This document shows, one piece after another, positions 12,050 through 23,389 of a stretch of 59,498 nt of DNA. The DNA comes from Tubiluchus corallicola (Eukaryota > Priapulida > Priapulimorpha > Priapulimorphida > Tubiluchidae): assembly GCA_030141605.1 (NCBI GenBank), contig JAQGDQ010000581.1, positions 76,501-135,998 of the forward strand, written 5' to 3'. The position numbers and the translations under genes were made by a program. The notes under the pieces were generated by a model. That model did no database searches. It was not told the DNA's origin and was given only the letters and a program-made list of their open reading frames with translations. How positions within the stretch are numbered: position 1 is the first letter of the stretch; every line of letters starts with the position of its first letter.

Positions 12050-12560
12050 AGAAGCACAGACAAGATATGATCCAGGCATTTAGAATCCTCAAGGGTGTTG
12101 ACTGAATAGACTGCAACAATTAAAATATTTGTACGCCAGATACGCCATAGGTCAAGAAGACATTCACCTAAAATCAATACGAAGTCTTTCTCAAAATGGG
12201 ATGAAGACAAAATTTCTTTGCAGCTCGTGTTTTAAGCGCCTGGAATAAGATTTCTGTGTATGTAGTGAACCCTTCTTCAGTTTCTCAATTTAGGGCTCAA
12301 TTAGATCAACTCTGGGGCAATCATCCAGAGAAACATATTGATCCTAGACTTCCACAATGGCAGCAAGCCGCTTGAATTTTTGAGAAACCTAACATCGTAC
12401 AAATAACACACTGATACTATCTTCCACATCGCCTTGTTAGTGCTGCCACCTACTAAAATATTTAACATTAATAAAGCATCCAGAGAAGATTGGAGGGGTA
12501 AAACGGCAATTTATGCTTAACCTCTACCCATGCTGTAAGTAAAATGCCCAACAACTTTGA
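12050..12560 (+). pseudogene. LINE 3' end, same family as 33.3-35.1 kb
   Basis: Broken frames read the RT-protein C-terminus (MIQAFRILKGVD, then LSAWNKISVYVVNPSS and DPRLPQWQQAA before a stop). The 3' noncoding tail has TTTATGCTTAACCTCTACCC, which recurs at about 35087. It carries internal stops and frameshifts. Confidence 0.7.
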
Positions 12561-12948
12561 ATTTTTGTTGGCTTAACAATTACAAAGACATTGTTTAGTT
12601 TAATTTGGTTTATGTTATTTGGCACAACCATAATAATGTAAATATGGTGAAATGTATATAATAAAGTTTATTAAAGTATTATTATTGATTATTAAATTAT
12701 GGGAACCATATTTATAGTGACACACTCCGTCATTTAATTTCTTTTTTGAATAAGTTCGGGTAAACCTGAAAAATAAAATAATACTGCATTTAATTCTCAT
12801 CACTTCAAGCTTATGTTAGTTTATTCAAAGTAACAACTCATGTACATTCTTCTGTGTAAACTTCTAAAATCACCATGTTTAATTGGGTGATCTATTGCAG
12901 TGATTGCAAAAATATACTGATAACTCACATTCTGGCAATTATAATATA

Positions 12949-14089
12949 CAGTCAACCTCGGGTATAAGGTACTTGCTCATACGGGACCACCAACACCGGT
13001 CCTGATTTTTCGTAACGTTTTTCCTTATAAAAATCTTCGTATATACGGTACTCGGATATAAGGGACATTCGCTTATAAGAGACCACCAACACCGGTCCTG
13101 ATTTTTCGTAACGTTTTTCCTTATAAAAATCTTCGTATATACGGTACTCGGATATAAGGGACATTCGCTTATAAGAGACCACCAACACCGGTCCTGATTT
13201 TTCGTAACGTTTTTCCTTATAAAAATCTTCGTATATACGGTACTCGGATATAAGGGACATTCGCTTATAAGAGACCACCAACACCGGTCCCGATTTTTCG
13301 TAACGTTTTTCCTTATAAAAATCTTCGTATATATGGTACTCGGATATAAGGAACACTCACTTATAAGGGACCACCAACACCGGTCCCGATTTTTCGTAAC
13401 GTTTTTCCTTATAAAAATCTTCGTATATACGGTACTCGGATATAAGGGACATTCGCTTATAAGAGACCACCAACACCGGTCCCGATTTTTCGTAACGTTT
13501 TTCCTTATAAAAATCTTTGCATATACGGTACTCGGATATAAGGGACATTCGCTTATAAGAGACCACCAACACCGGTCCCGATTTTTCGTAACGTTTTTCC
13601 TTATAAAAATCTTCGTATATATGGTACTCGGATATAAGGAACACTCACTTATAAGGGACCACCAACACCAGTCCCGATTTTTCGTAACGTTTTTCCTTAT
13701 AAAAATCTTCATATATAAGGTACTCTGATATATGGGACTTTCGTTTATAAAGGACAATATCTTCAGGTCCCGCGTAATGGAAACCCAGGTAAATTACCTC
13801 GCGTATAAGGGACCCTATCACCAAATATTTTTTATATCCTAAAAAACCTATGCCGAGAGCCCGCGCGGGCCAGACTGTATGGACTACGGTCAGTTCTTGT
13901 GGTTGTAATGATGTGAATAACTAGATGAAAATATAAAAAAATAAAACATCGCTAAAGCGAAATTGATCGATTTTTAACCTCAATTTTCCGCAAACTCGGC
14001 CTTCGAACAGCTCGGTTTCCGGGACTTAACTTCGGCTATAAGGGACATCGGATATAAGGGACGATTTTTTCCGGTCCAGAGGTTGACTG
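12949..14089. mobile_element. Pogo/Tigger-like non-autonomous element enlarged by a minisatellite
   Basis: Flanked by TA on both sides (12947-12948 and 14090-14091). Ends are inverted: CAGTCAACCTC on the left and GAGGTTGACTG on the right, the start pattern of pogo/Tigger elements. The subterminal motif TATAAGG(G)AC is scattered through it. Most of its length is a 96-bp tandem array. No transposase remains. Confidence 0.75.
12958..13760. repeat. 96-bp minisatellite, eight near-identical copies
   Basis: The word CAACACC(G/A)GT recurs at 12991, 13087, 13183, 13279, 13375, 13471, 13567 and 13663, exactly 96 bp apart. A worn ninth unit follows. Because 96 is a multiple of three and the unit lacks stops in several frames, long artificial frames of a 32-residue repeat appear on both strands. 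They are not genes. Confidence 0.95.
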
Positions 14090-14455
14090 TAATGCAAAAA
14101 TTAGAGTTCATGAATTTTTGTAATCATATACTGGACAACCGTGGATGCACAAAATATCATCAAAACCGGTGCTACAGTAAAACAAGACTACTTCAGTTTA
14201 TTCACGTTCTTTTACATTTATAAATAAAATGCAGAAAATGACAAAAATGTATTCACATGTAGTATTTTTGCATGTTAAAATAACAAAAGTTGGCATACTT
14301 ATAATTACAACTCATAACAAGTGCAGCACTATGTGTAATTTCATCTTAATAAAACCAATTAAAATTCACTAAGCAGCACTTGTGCCATCTGTTGAGCAGA
14401 AAAATAAATAAAAGAAAAGTTTGCTATATAAACATAGCAAATTAACTAACTACGG

Positions 14456-14937
14456 CAGGGGTGTGCAAATTATCTGACTAGCCGGGCCACATTAAACTTT
14501 CCCGCAATTCCTGCGGGCCACAGGCAGTTTGATCAAGGAGCCAAGTACAGAAAGGCCTAATAACGATTTTTTTGCATCCGACCTGCGTACATCATTACTA
14601 CTACACTCAAGAAACTATTTTAGAAGTTATTAAAATTTATATTACAAACCATATATTTCTACTTTCAGGACAGATAGTGGTAATTTCATTACAATGCATA
14701 TTAGTAATGTGTATCACACAGTCCGTGTAGTACAGTGACATTAAGCTACAACCGTCTTGTAAGGGTTAATGGCATCTGATCTAGTAGAAAAAACTACCCG
14801 CACTATCTTTGGGATCGTGGCACGCACCTCAGCTGGATACACTCAATTAATCGCCTGGGCCGCACTTTCATCAGGTTGACAAATCTCTTCACGGGCTACA
14901 CAAATTCTCTCGGCGGGCCGCAATTTGCACACCCCTG
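14456..14937 (+). mobile_element. hAT-like MITE, family CAGGGGTGTGCAAATT, copy 1
   Basis: A 482-bp element bounded by CAGGGGTGTGCAAATT and AATTTGCACACCCCTG. It is flanked by AACTACGG on the left and AACTAGGG on the right (7 of 8 match), as expected for an aged hAT target duplication. The interior is GC-rich for this window (GCGGGCC, CCCGCAATT). A near-identical copy lies in reverse orientation at 22907-23389. Confidence 0.87.
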
Positions 14938-15265
14938 AACTAGGGCATTATTTTGCACCAATAACACCAATGACAAATATGTAATTACAGTAAAAGGTTA
15001 AAAACAGGTAAACAGAAAAAGGAGAAAAAATGTAAATTGATTTATGCAAAAATAAATCATCAACAGTATCAAATATGGTTGGATTAAACAACAAACACAA
15101 CCAGGGAAACCTTTTTTTAGCATAAACTTATCTCGAGATTCATCAAATTCGTGAAATTAATGCGTCAAAGATCACCACACAATCTTGGACGGCTGTCACA
15201 AATGGACGGCTAAAGACAATCATTATCGGCAACCGTTTCATTTTTTATAACGACTCCAGTAACAA

Positions 15266-15680
15266 GGGGTGAGCATTCTCTATCGGAAAGTGAATTCAAT
15301 TCAAATCTAATTTTTGACTTTCGAACTCGAATCAAACCAAATTTCAAGATGTCAAATCTGAATTGATGTCGAATTCAGTTTTAAAGTTTTTCGAAAAACA
15401 TTTTCGTACTGTTAACAAAAAACAATCTCGCAAAGATATTGCATATTGCTCGACTTTGTTCTGCAGTAAAAACACTAATAATTTGTTTAAAAGTTGAGCA
15501 CAAAAATCACAGCTAAATTGTGCTGACTGATGTTTCAAACGTTTTAATGATAGAAAATGTACGTAACTGAAGTGTTGAATTATTAAAAATACATAATATT
15601 AGATTTGAATTAAGTTCAAATTAAAAAACTCATTCGAATCGAAGCTTTCTAAGTTCAATGCCATTCCTGTCAGTAAATAC
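15266..15680 (-). mobile_element. Degraded copy of the TAGGGGTGAGCAT hAT MITE
   Basis: Begins AAGGGGTGAGCATTCTCTA and shares the GAATTC/TTCGAA-rich interior of 618-1027 in reverse orientation. The far end is worn, with no clear inverted repeat or target duplication. Confidence 0.65.
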
Positions 15681-15763
15681 CTAAAAATATTTTCTGTTAC
15701 TGAAATTTAAAAGTACAAAGAGAGTACCACTCTCTTCACGTCGCAAATACTCGGGTGTTTATA

Positions 15764-16550
15764 CAGTAGACACTGCTTAATACCATCAATTACCGATAGT
15801 GTTTATGTATATTTGAATAGAATTGGCCCGTTCCAGGCGGTTTTGAGTCAGTTACCCTTATAGGGTCACCGGGCGGGGGGGGGGTTGTTAAAAAATTACC
15901 AATCCACTAGTTTTTTGCATTTTACCCTTTTACCATATGCATCCCAGTAAACCTTTTCTATGACTTTTTCTAAATATGTTTTGTGCACAAATTACATTCA
16001 GTTATTTATTTTAGGCGCATTGTCTCACCACGAAATAAAAGTGAAAATATAATATGTCGATTTTTTAAAATTGACGAAACTTTACTTCGCTTGTCTATAC
16101 ATTATAGGAGCGATGTATCTGATAAAACAAAATGTCAGACGTCTGTATGCTGATGTAGAACTAGTCTACTCACAACTACAAAGACAATCAGATCACAAAC
16201 TCAGTCACTCAATAACAATGATTTTTGCACACGCGCTTGCAATGTCGGTTGTCTACAGTTATTCCAGCACGGATAAGGGAACGTAACTAAGTGAATTTAA
16301 AGTTCGTATTACTAGTAAGTCACATCTTTAAGCAGAGGTATAATGTATCCTATGGTGGTCAGCATAACCACAAATTATGCTGTTGCTGTTTATTAATGAA
16401 ACACGGCGGTTTATCAAAAGTAATTTACAAATTATGGTGGGAGTAATTTTTTACCCCCTGGTTACCAAAATCGGTTGTAAAAAATCGTGACCCTATAAGA
16501 GTTAAGCGATTGAGTCTATTAACCGTGAGTCTATTAGGCGGCGCCTACTG
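15764..16550. mobile_element. Pogo/Tigger-like MITE, 787 bp
   Basis: TA flanks (15762-15763 and 16551-16552) and imperfect inverted ends: CAGTAGACACTGCTTAATA on the left, TATTAGGCGGCGCCTACTG on the right. Inverted subterminal blocks around CCCTTATAGGGTCAC and GTGACCCTATAAGAGTTA support a single element. It contains a run of ten G. A 71-codon frame at 16071-16286 inside it resembles nothing I know. Confidence 0.7.
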
Positions 16551-16683
16551 TACATGGATTTCTCGAGCGACAGTTTTAATTTGACTAGCATTAATTAAGT
16601 TTCATGTAATTCTCGACAACAAGTGCGAGCGGGTAATGGACGGTTGAGTTTTGGTCAGTGAAAGCTGGTCAGTGAAAGTAGTT

Positions 16684-16787
16684 CTAACGCTTGTTGACTT
16701 CCTGTAACACTTGACCTTCATCATCGCTGTCATCAGTATCATCCAAATCTGCCACCACATCCGAATCTTTGCTCTTCGCGCCAGGAG
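16684..16787 (-). CDS. CIBAR1: FAM92/CIBAR gene, exon 8 (terminal, acidic tail)
   Basis: After the acceptor TTATTCTAG| at 16788, the frame opened by exon 7 continues for 34 codons to TAG at 16686-16684. It encodes an acidic tail (DLDDTDDSDDEGQV). Vertebrate FAM92 proteins also end in an acidic stretch, which supports this exon, but such short acidic tails are easy to match by chance. The phase fits exactly: one base from exon 7 plus 104 here. An alternative is readthrough of exon 7 to a stop at 19512. Confidence 0.7.
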
Positions 16788-16790
16788 CTA

Positions 16791-17229
16791 GAATAAATGA
16801 TTCAGCACGAGTTAGAAAAAACCAAGCCGGCAATAAAAATTACAGAAACAAAAATAAGGAATTTTGAAATGGATGGATAAGCTGGCGAAACACATTTGGT
16901 GAAAATAAAAATAGTACTAATGCAGATGATATACATAAACATATATGCATTTATTTACAGTAGGTGAATCGCTACTATGTGCACTTGATGAGCAAAGTCT
17001 TAAGTAGTTGGATGGGTGACCGGAAGGTCCGATTCTGTAAGTGGATATTTTACCTCACTGTGGGAAGACATGCGTAGTTGCGGACTTCTGCATGTGACAA
17101 AGATGTCCTCTATTGGTCCAGCACAATGAAGACAAATACCCTTGATACTTGATAATGAACTAGTCTCTAATCCCGCCACACCCATAAATTTCTGTAATCT
17201 CTGCAGCTGAGTGCTTATCACCATCAGCA
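16791..17229 (-). other. FAM92 intron 7, part, no element seen
   Basis: Nothing beyond a TTTACCTCA-type AT-rich intron sequence. The frame at 17000-17398 (minus) is driven by the adjacent ATC repeat (poly-Asp) and is not a gene. Confidence 0.5.
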
Positions 17230-17318
17230 TCAATTCATTATCATTGTCAACACCATCACCATTGTCATCAGCATTAATATCACCATCGTTGTCATCATTA
17301 TCATCATCGTCGTCATCG

Positions 17319-17363
<45 letters not shown>

Positions 17364-17366
17364 ACA
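17230..17366. repeat. ATC/CAT trinucleotide microsatellite
   Basis: About 135 bp of (ATC)n with interruptions, perfect over roughly the last 45 bp. It lies within FAM92 intron 7. Confidence 0.95.
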
Positions 17367-17734
17367 ACAACAACATCTTCCTTATCATTTTCTCGCATCT
17401 GTTTGCTTCACTCCATTTAACGTATTTTTTAGTTGTTGTTTATATCATTAATTAAGTGTTATCCAAGTTGAGCGAAGCTCATAAGTTAATTTCTTCTGCT
17501 GCGCTCATAGCACTGCAATGCATTGTTAATCAGTAATTTTATAACTTTTATTTTTGTATGTGCTAAATGGGTGAATAAATATATCTAAATCTAAATATGG
17601 ATTCTATCTTAAGCGTGCCATACTATATCAAAAAGTATCTTCACATATATGCTTATAAATTAAGCAGCATTGTTGCTTCGTAATTGCTTTAAAGTCTACA
17701 TTTGCTCTCCTGTTATTCACTAAATCATACATCA

Positions 17735-18250
17735 TTTATCTTATTTATTCTACCGCTAGATGGCACCAGCTCATTAACAAGCTTTATAATATTATCATTG
17801 GAAAATGCTATTGAAAATATTTTCCTGCTCAACAGCCACTAACGGAGTGACATAATTGCTTTATTTTGCTTATTTATCCTACCGCTAGATGGCACCAGCT
17901 CATTAACAAGCTTTATAATATGATCATTGGAAAATGCAATTGTAAATATTTTCCTGCTCAACAGCCACTAATGGAGTAACATAATTGCTTTATTTTGCTT
18001 ATTTATCCTACCGCTAGATGGCACCAACCACTAATGGAGTGACATAATTGCTTTATTTTGCTTATTTATCCTACCGCTAGATGGCACCAGCTCATTAACA
18101 AGTTTTATGATATGTTCATTGGAAAATGCAATTGTAATATTTTCCTGCTCAACAGCTACTAATGGAGTAAAATAATTACTTTATTTTGCTTATTTATCCT
18201 ACCGCTAGATGGCACTAGCCACTAATGGAGTGATATAATTGCTTTATTTT
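17735..18250 (+). repeat. About 129-bp tandem repeat, four units plus a truncated one
   Basis: TACCGCTAGATGGCAC recurs at 17751, 17880, 18009, 18072 and 18200. Spacings are 129, 129, 63 and 128, so one unit has lost about half its length. It lies in FAM92 intron 7. Confidence 0.9.
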
Positions 18251-18503
18251 CCAACTTGTTCTAAATTTCAGGTCAGTAAATAGAAGACTTGAAAGGTAAA
18301 CCACGAGAAACAACAGCACAAGTTTTGCAGTTTGAACCTTGTTTAATAATGCAAATAATTAAATATGGTATAGGTCTCAAGACTACCCGACTTTTGATCT
18401 GTTCAACATGAAATTGGGGCACAAATCTAGTTTCGTTAGAAATGAAATGTGTCCCTTCTCTTTCAAAATTTTTTTGTTAAAGACGAGTAACACCAATCTC
18501 CTC

Positions 18504-19514
18504 ATCTCCTAAGTAATTGTTGCTCTTTCTCATACTTACTTTTTCTCATAAATTCTTCTATATTACACTTTTTTGATGCTTATTTTTTTCTTTCCATGCT
18601 CTCAGTTTTTAACTTTACTCACTAATCTTGGTCAAATTCACCTGTTAATAAGACCCCATTTGAAACTACTACATATAATAATCATAATTACTAAATAATT
18701 GTATTGTTTTGTTTAGATTTAGGTATCTAACTTTATTATTTTTTGTTTTCAGTTCTTTTTGGATAATTTGTATAATTTATACAGTTTTTATTATTATTTT
18801 TTATTTGTTTTTGTTTTTGTTATCTGCAGATCACCGTTAATTTTTAATATGACTACCGTATTTTCCCATGTATAAGAGACCCTTGTGTATAAGAGACCCC
18901 TTCAATTTTTAGGCAAAAATTCTGGAAAAAAGTTTTTTGGTAATGAATAACTTTATTCATCACATATTGCTTACAACCGCTTCATAGTCGAACGCGACAC
19001 GCCTTGCTTAGGCTGACTCATCTCGTTGACCTCTGCCGACGTATCAATGACGTCGACGGGCATGCAGAGAGCTTATGCAGATGCATTGATTGGCTGCAGA
19101 ACAATCGATTTCTCTCCAATACCAAAGAGACATTTAAAAAAATAATAACTTACCCGGTACATTAATTTTATCATTAGAATTTAGCCATGGAGAAGATTTA
19201 TTGAAAGGAAACTATAATTATTCGAAATAAAACAGTTGTAGAGCACTTATTTCTTTAAAATCATTAGTGTCACAATTTATGCATCTTATTGAAAAGACTT
19301 ACTCCCATGTATAAGAGACCCCCTATTTTTAAAGTGAAAATTCTGAGCAAAAAAGGGTCTCTTATACACGGGAAAATACGGTAATCTATTTATAAGAAAG
19401 AGCAGGAGACTAGATGACCCTATGGTCCTTCCCTGCCCTGCTCCATGATTATAATTACTTAATATTTAAAATACTTTTGATGTTTAACTAATGGGAGAAA
19501 ATAAATGTTCTATG
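18504..19514 (+). mobile_element. LINE-tail-like repeat, copy A, split by a MITE
   Basis: Matches 31570-32074 over the left part (18504-18853) and right part (19384-19514), ending AAATAAATGTTCTATG. The other copy continues as (TCTATG)n, like the simple-repeat 3' end of some non-LTR retrotransposons. Its end lies only 55 bp from the donor of FAM92 exon 7. The gap between the parts is the MITE at 18854-19383. Confidence 0.8.
18854..19383. mobile_element. TA-flanked MITE, family ACCGTATTTTCCC, copy 1
   Basis: About 530 bp, ends TACCGTATTTTCCC and GGGAAAATACGGTA. Both ends carry the subterminal motif TATAAGAGACCC in inverted orientation. The uninterrupted site at 31919-31920 has a single TA, so this insertion duplicated TA, as Tc1/mariner-superfamily transposases do. 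A second copy is at 47166-47607. Confidence 0.9.
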
Positions 19515-19568
19515 CCACTTTGTGCAATAAGACTGACATAGAACTTTTGGAACAACCAGTAGACTTAC

Positions 19569-19725
19569 AGTTACTCGGCTTGCGAAGAATAGACTGCAGC
19601 TTCCTGGAATCCGTTGAGTTTAACGACGACCTATTGAGCGATGCTCTCGAATCACCCGTGGAATTGGCATGGACCGTCTGTAGTCTATCGGGCAGACTGC
19701 TTATGTTAATGGAGTTGTGAAATTC
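19569..19725 (-). CDS. CIBAR1: FAM92/CIBAR gene, exon 7
   Basis: Acceptor TTTTTACAG| at 19726, donor ACT|GTAAGT at 19569/19568, 157 nt. It encodes EFHNSINISSLPDRLQTVHA followed by a Ser/Asn/Arg-rich stretch. This aligns with the region after the BAR domain of vertebrate FAM92 proteins. Ignoring the donor, the frame would run on to TAG 19512-19510, but those last codons fall inside the LINE-tail repeat, so splicing to exon 8 is preferred. Confidence 0.85.
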
Positions 19726-20690
19726 CTGTAAAAATAATCAAACTTAGAAAAAGTTACCAATCTGTGGCAGAAAATGAAGTTACCATGTTTTAGCAATGTT
19801 GTGCTGATTTGGATTTTATACTGTTGTAATTTAATATGTAAACACCACGCGTAGTGAATTTTTTCTGTAATTTGCTGTAATTCTACACTAATTCTAAATG
19901 AGGAGAACTGATTAATGCTGATTTTTCTTACAAAAATTATGAATGCAAGGCATTTTATTTGGCACTTTGGTGCACGTTAATTTTAGTTTTTTTAAAATCT
20001 TAATTATCAGGACCGCACCATTCAAAATAGTCTTACAAGACCTAAGACTTTTCTACTACGGTATGAGCACAGATATAACTAAATGATTAACAAATTAGGT
20101 ACTGTTCTATTCAAGAGAATACCGGGTATCCCAGCACGCCATAAATGTTTAAACATTTACAAGTGACTTAACTGGACAAAGTTAAGAAGACAAATTAAGG
20201 TCGCTTCATCTTTTAACAGGAATTTGTGTTTAAAAATAGAGTAGACTTGAAGCGAAAGTTTATCAGAGTGTTGTGTCTGGATAGTTGAAATTTTCTGCAT
20301 TAGCCGATTTCACACAAGTACCATGTACATTGTTACAGTGCAAACACTACAGCTACTGAATTTTTTTTATTTTTCGTCGAAAATAGATTTTTAATCTCTT
20401 TAAAGGTAAGCAAATGCATTTCACGTATAATTTTGCATGAAAACCAATTGTACGAGGAGTAGAAACCGACAAAAATTATTAAATATAATGTAATCCCTGC
20501 TTAGTGAGAGCAGTTTTTCATGAACCCATACAGCAACTTCTTATGATCCTGAAGGAGTTAAGTGTAGCAAATTTTGTACTAAGACACCACAAGCAGTTAG
20601 GGAAGTGGCTACTGATCTCTAGCACACAACAAACAATTACAAAGTTGTCTTTCGAAATTTTAACACATAAATGAACAAAACTTTTTTTCT
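19726..20690 (-). other. FAM92 intron 6, part, no element seen
   Basis: AT-rich intron without frames or clear repeats. Confidence 0.5.
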
Positions 20691-20753
20691 TGTTCGATTA
20701 ACAAACTCCAGGCTCAAAACCTCGATTACGATTTGAGTTCAAATTGCAATCCG

Positions 20754-20790
20754 AAAGTCCTGGTTCAAATCCGGGTTCTGTCTGGAACTT
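20754..20790 (+). other. tRNA-like T arm / B-box relic
   Basis: CCTGGTTCAAATCCGGG folds as a T arm (CCTGG pairs with CCGGG around TTCAAAT) and matches a pol III B box. I could not find a matching acceptor stem or A box upstream, so this is at most a tRNA pseudogene or tRNA-derived SINE remnant. Confidence 0.3.
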
Positions 20791-20997
20791 TTCACATTTT
20801 TTATGACACTTTCATGTGCTTGCTTTCAAAATTCAGTTAACTATGGATTCACTCCAACTGTACTTCTTCTTCTTCTTCCCAGCTTTTCACTCCAACTGAA
20901 CATGGCAGTTAAAAGCAATAATGCAGCCAACACTATTAGATTAATTTACGAAATTATTTTTTTGCAACCTCACAATGTCTAAAAATGAATTATTCAC

Positions 20998-21111
20998 CTC
21001 AGCATCGTCATCTTCGTCGATGATCTGTAAAGCATTGTAAGCTTTTGTGTAAAGTTCTAGGGCTCTGGCATGGAATATCATCTCTATGTTGACAAATTCT
21101 GTCAGAGATTC
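20998..21111 (-). CDS. CIBAR1: FAM92/CIBAR gene, exon 6 (end of BAR domain)
   Basis: Acceptor TATATTCAG| and donor GAG|GTGAAT bound 114 nt, phase 0 at both ends. It encodes a block containing EFVNIEMIFHARALELYTKA and IIDEDDDAE. This is very close to the conserved end of the FAM92 BAR domain (family pattern F-x-IEM-x-FH-x-KALE-x-YT-x-AY ... DEDxDLE). Confidence 0.95.
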
Positions 21112-21184
21112 CTGAATATAATACAAAAAAATTAACAGAGATGAAAGTAGTGCTGAGCAATTTGGTACTGTATATATATAACAT

Positions 21185-21410
21185 ATTTACAAAAAAGTGC
21201 CGCTGCTAATCTTAGTAGATTCACGTGGCTTTGAAAGTGTAACGAAATTTGAGAATCCGAGGTAATTATTCTTTAATCTAAGGTTTGATTTAAAAAAGCT
21301 ATAGTAGTTTTCAATATTTTAGAGCATTCTTTATTCTGAACTCGGTGTTTACACAATCATCTGGTTTTCCTTTTATACCAGCGATGATTCAGCATTCATT
21401 TATCATTTGA
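21185..21410 (+). repeat. Interspersed repeat family B, partial copy
   Basis: Shares TAATCTTAGTAGATTCACGT, AACGAAATTTGAG and TTTACACAATC(A/T)TC with 58640-58820, same orientation. It lies in FAM92 intron 5. Confidence 0.75.
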
Positions 21411-21437
21411 GTCAAGGACTTTCTCATGTACAAATTA

Positions 21438-21811
21438 CAGTCGACCCTCGTTAAACCGGACCCCGTCAGCCCGGATATTGCATAAGACGGACGTCAACCG
21501 TGGTAAAGGAAACTGACCGATTTCCGACCAAGAAGGAGCGCTAAACACAACACGGCCTACCAACTCACCACGATATACGTATACTGTACTTTTTTATTAT
21601 TTAAACTGTACAATAATTTCTTTATCCTCACTGGTTAACTATTTTAAAGTAATATACAGTATAGTATATAGTGCCATGTACATAGGCCTTATTAAGGTAT
21701 AATATTCCTGTATAATATAGACCATATATAGGCATATCGGATAAATCGGACAATCGACTAAACCGGAACCCCCCCCCCCCCCGATTAGTCTGGTTTAACG
21801 AGGGTTGACTG
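21438..21811. mobile_element. Pogo/Tigger-type MITE, 374 bp
   Basis: TA on both sides (21436-21437, 21812-21813). Inverted ends are CAGTCGACCCTCGTTAAACC on the left and GGTTTAACGAGGGTTGACTG on the right, the classic pogo/Tigger terminus. A run of 16 C lies near the right end. No transposase. Confidence 0.88.
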
Positions 21812-21813
21812 TA

Positions 21814-22906
21814 TTATGCTTAGCAGCAAGAATTAACATGTCAGTTTAACCTAATTGGATCTATCATCTCATACTTGACTGATGCTGCTGTATTGCAACA
21901 TGTAAATGAAACAGCGAGAGATAAAGAATTAAGTGGAAAAAACGCTATTTTGTAAAAATGTGCTTACAACTACATTGTAAGCTGGCTGGCTGAAGTTATA
22001 ACGTGGGACAATCGTGTGGTCTTTACTTCACAATTTTCTTGTCTTGTGGATCATGTCATTTTATAAAGCGAAGTTTGAACTTTTTTGTTTATTTATTTCA
22101 GATCAACACAAATACAATTAATACATTAAAAGAAACAAAAAGTTATCAATAATTCAATGAATAACAAACAGTAAGATACATAATAGGAAGCAAATTTTGG
22201 AAAAAATGATTTAAACTGTCTTATAAGTTTATAAGTTTATTTATTTCCACTCTGCATCTAATAGTTATAATAAAAATACAGATAATTTCACTGAAGTAAA
22301 TATAAATATAAATGCAATATTATCCAGAAATTACAAAAGAGATTCTTATGCAGCATACACATGTGCAAATTACATTACAGAGTAATTTTGATGCATACAG
22401 TTTGAGCCTAAAAGCATAGCTTGACAGGCCAAACTGTACGTATCTTACAGAAGTGATTAATAATTGAAATAATGATAATATATACATAAAAGTGTGGGAG
22501 GAGTCTTTAGACGTAGGTCAACTCATGGTAAACAAAGATAGTGATATCGCTACTTCCTTTAATACTGGTGTCTAAACAACGTTATGTACAGCATCATTAC
22601 AAATATACTAACTTGACTCTCAAAACACTGTGGGGTTGAAAGATAAACAAGAGAATTATCGCTGTTGTATGCTGCTTAGTAAATTCGTATACAGTTTACT
22701 TTGAGCACATAACTAGTTCAGATATACCATAGTTTAGGTTTGCTGTATATACAAATGTAAATGTGTTGCGGGCAATCAGAAAGCAGGGCTTGTTAGATTG
22801 TCCCACACTGTGAAAGAAAAATAAAGTAATGAAAATAATCTACAAATTTGAAGTGAATCGTATGATAAAGAAAACATTTAGTGCTACAGAATGGAATGGT
22901 GTAATG
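21814..22906. other. FAM92 intron 5, part, with LINE-like tails
   Basis: No frame. Two minus-strand tails ending in AATAAATAAAC-type sequence (about 22080-22110 and 22222-22260) look like 3' ends of retroposons inserted antisense to the window, in the same sense as FAM92. Confidence 0.4.
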
Positions 22907-23389
22907 CAGGGGTGTGCAAATTGTGGCCCGCCGAGAAAATTTGTGCGGCCCGCGAAGAGATTTGTCAACCTAATGAAAGTGCGGCCCGGGCAATTAATTG
23001 AGTGTATCCAGCTGTAGTCTGTGCCACGATCCCAAAGATAGTGCGGGTAGTTTTTTCTACTAGATCGGATGCCATTAACACTTACAAGACGGCTGTAGCT
23101 TAATGTCACTGTACTACTCAGAATGTGTGATACACATTACTAATATGCATTCTAATGAAATTACCACTATCTGTCCTGAAAGTAGAAATATATGGTTTGT
23201 AATATAAATTTTAATAACTTCTAAAATAGTTTCTTGAGTGTGGTAGTAATGATGTACGCAGGTCGGATGCAAAAACAATCGTTATTAGGCCCTACTGTAC
23301 TTGGCTCCTTGATCAAACTGCCTGTGGCCCGCAGGAATTGCGGGAAAGTTTAATGTGGCCCGGCTAGTCAGATAATTTACACACCCCTG
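22907..23389 (-). mobile_element. hAT-like MITE, family CAGGGGTGTGCAAATT, copy 2
   Basis: A 483-bp inverted copy of 14456-14937. It is flanked by GTGTAATG and GTTTAATG (7 of 8 match), the worn 8-bp target duplication. It lies in FAM92 intron 5. The overlapping frames at 22829-23017 and 22840-23109 are products of this element's GC-rich interior. Confidence 0.87.

Noticed and set aside
12939-13757. 272-codon repeat protein (32-residue unit) on the minus strand, with counterparts on the plus strand
   Set aside because: Created by a 96-bp minisatellite inside a DNA transposon. Open on both strands simply because 96 is divisible by three.
17000-17398. Poly-Asp protein frame
   Set aside because: An (ATC)n microsatellite in an intron of FAM92.
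19505-19720. 71-codon plus-strand frame
   Set aside because: Antisense to FAM92 exon 7, whose minus-strand reading matches the family and has splice sites.
20700-20790. Functional tRNA gene
   Set aside because: Only the T arm is convincing. No matching acceptor stem, D arm or anticodon arm could be drawn.
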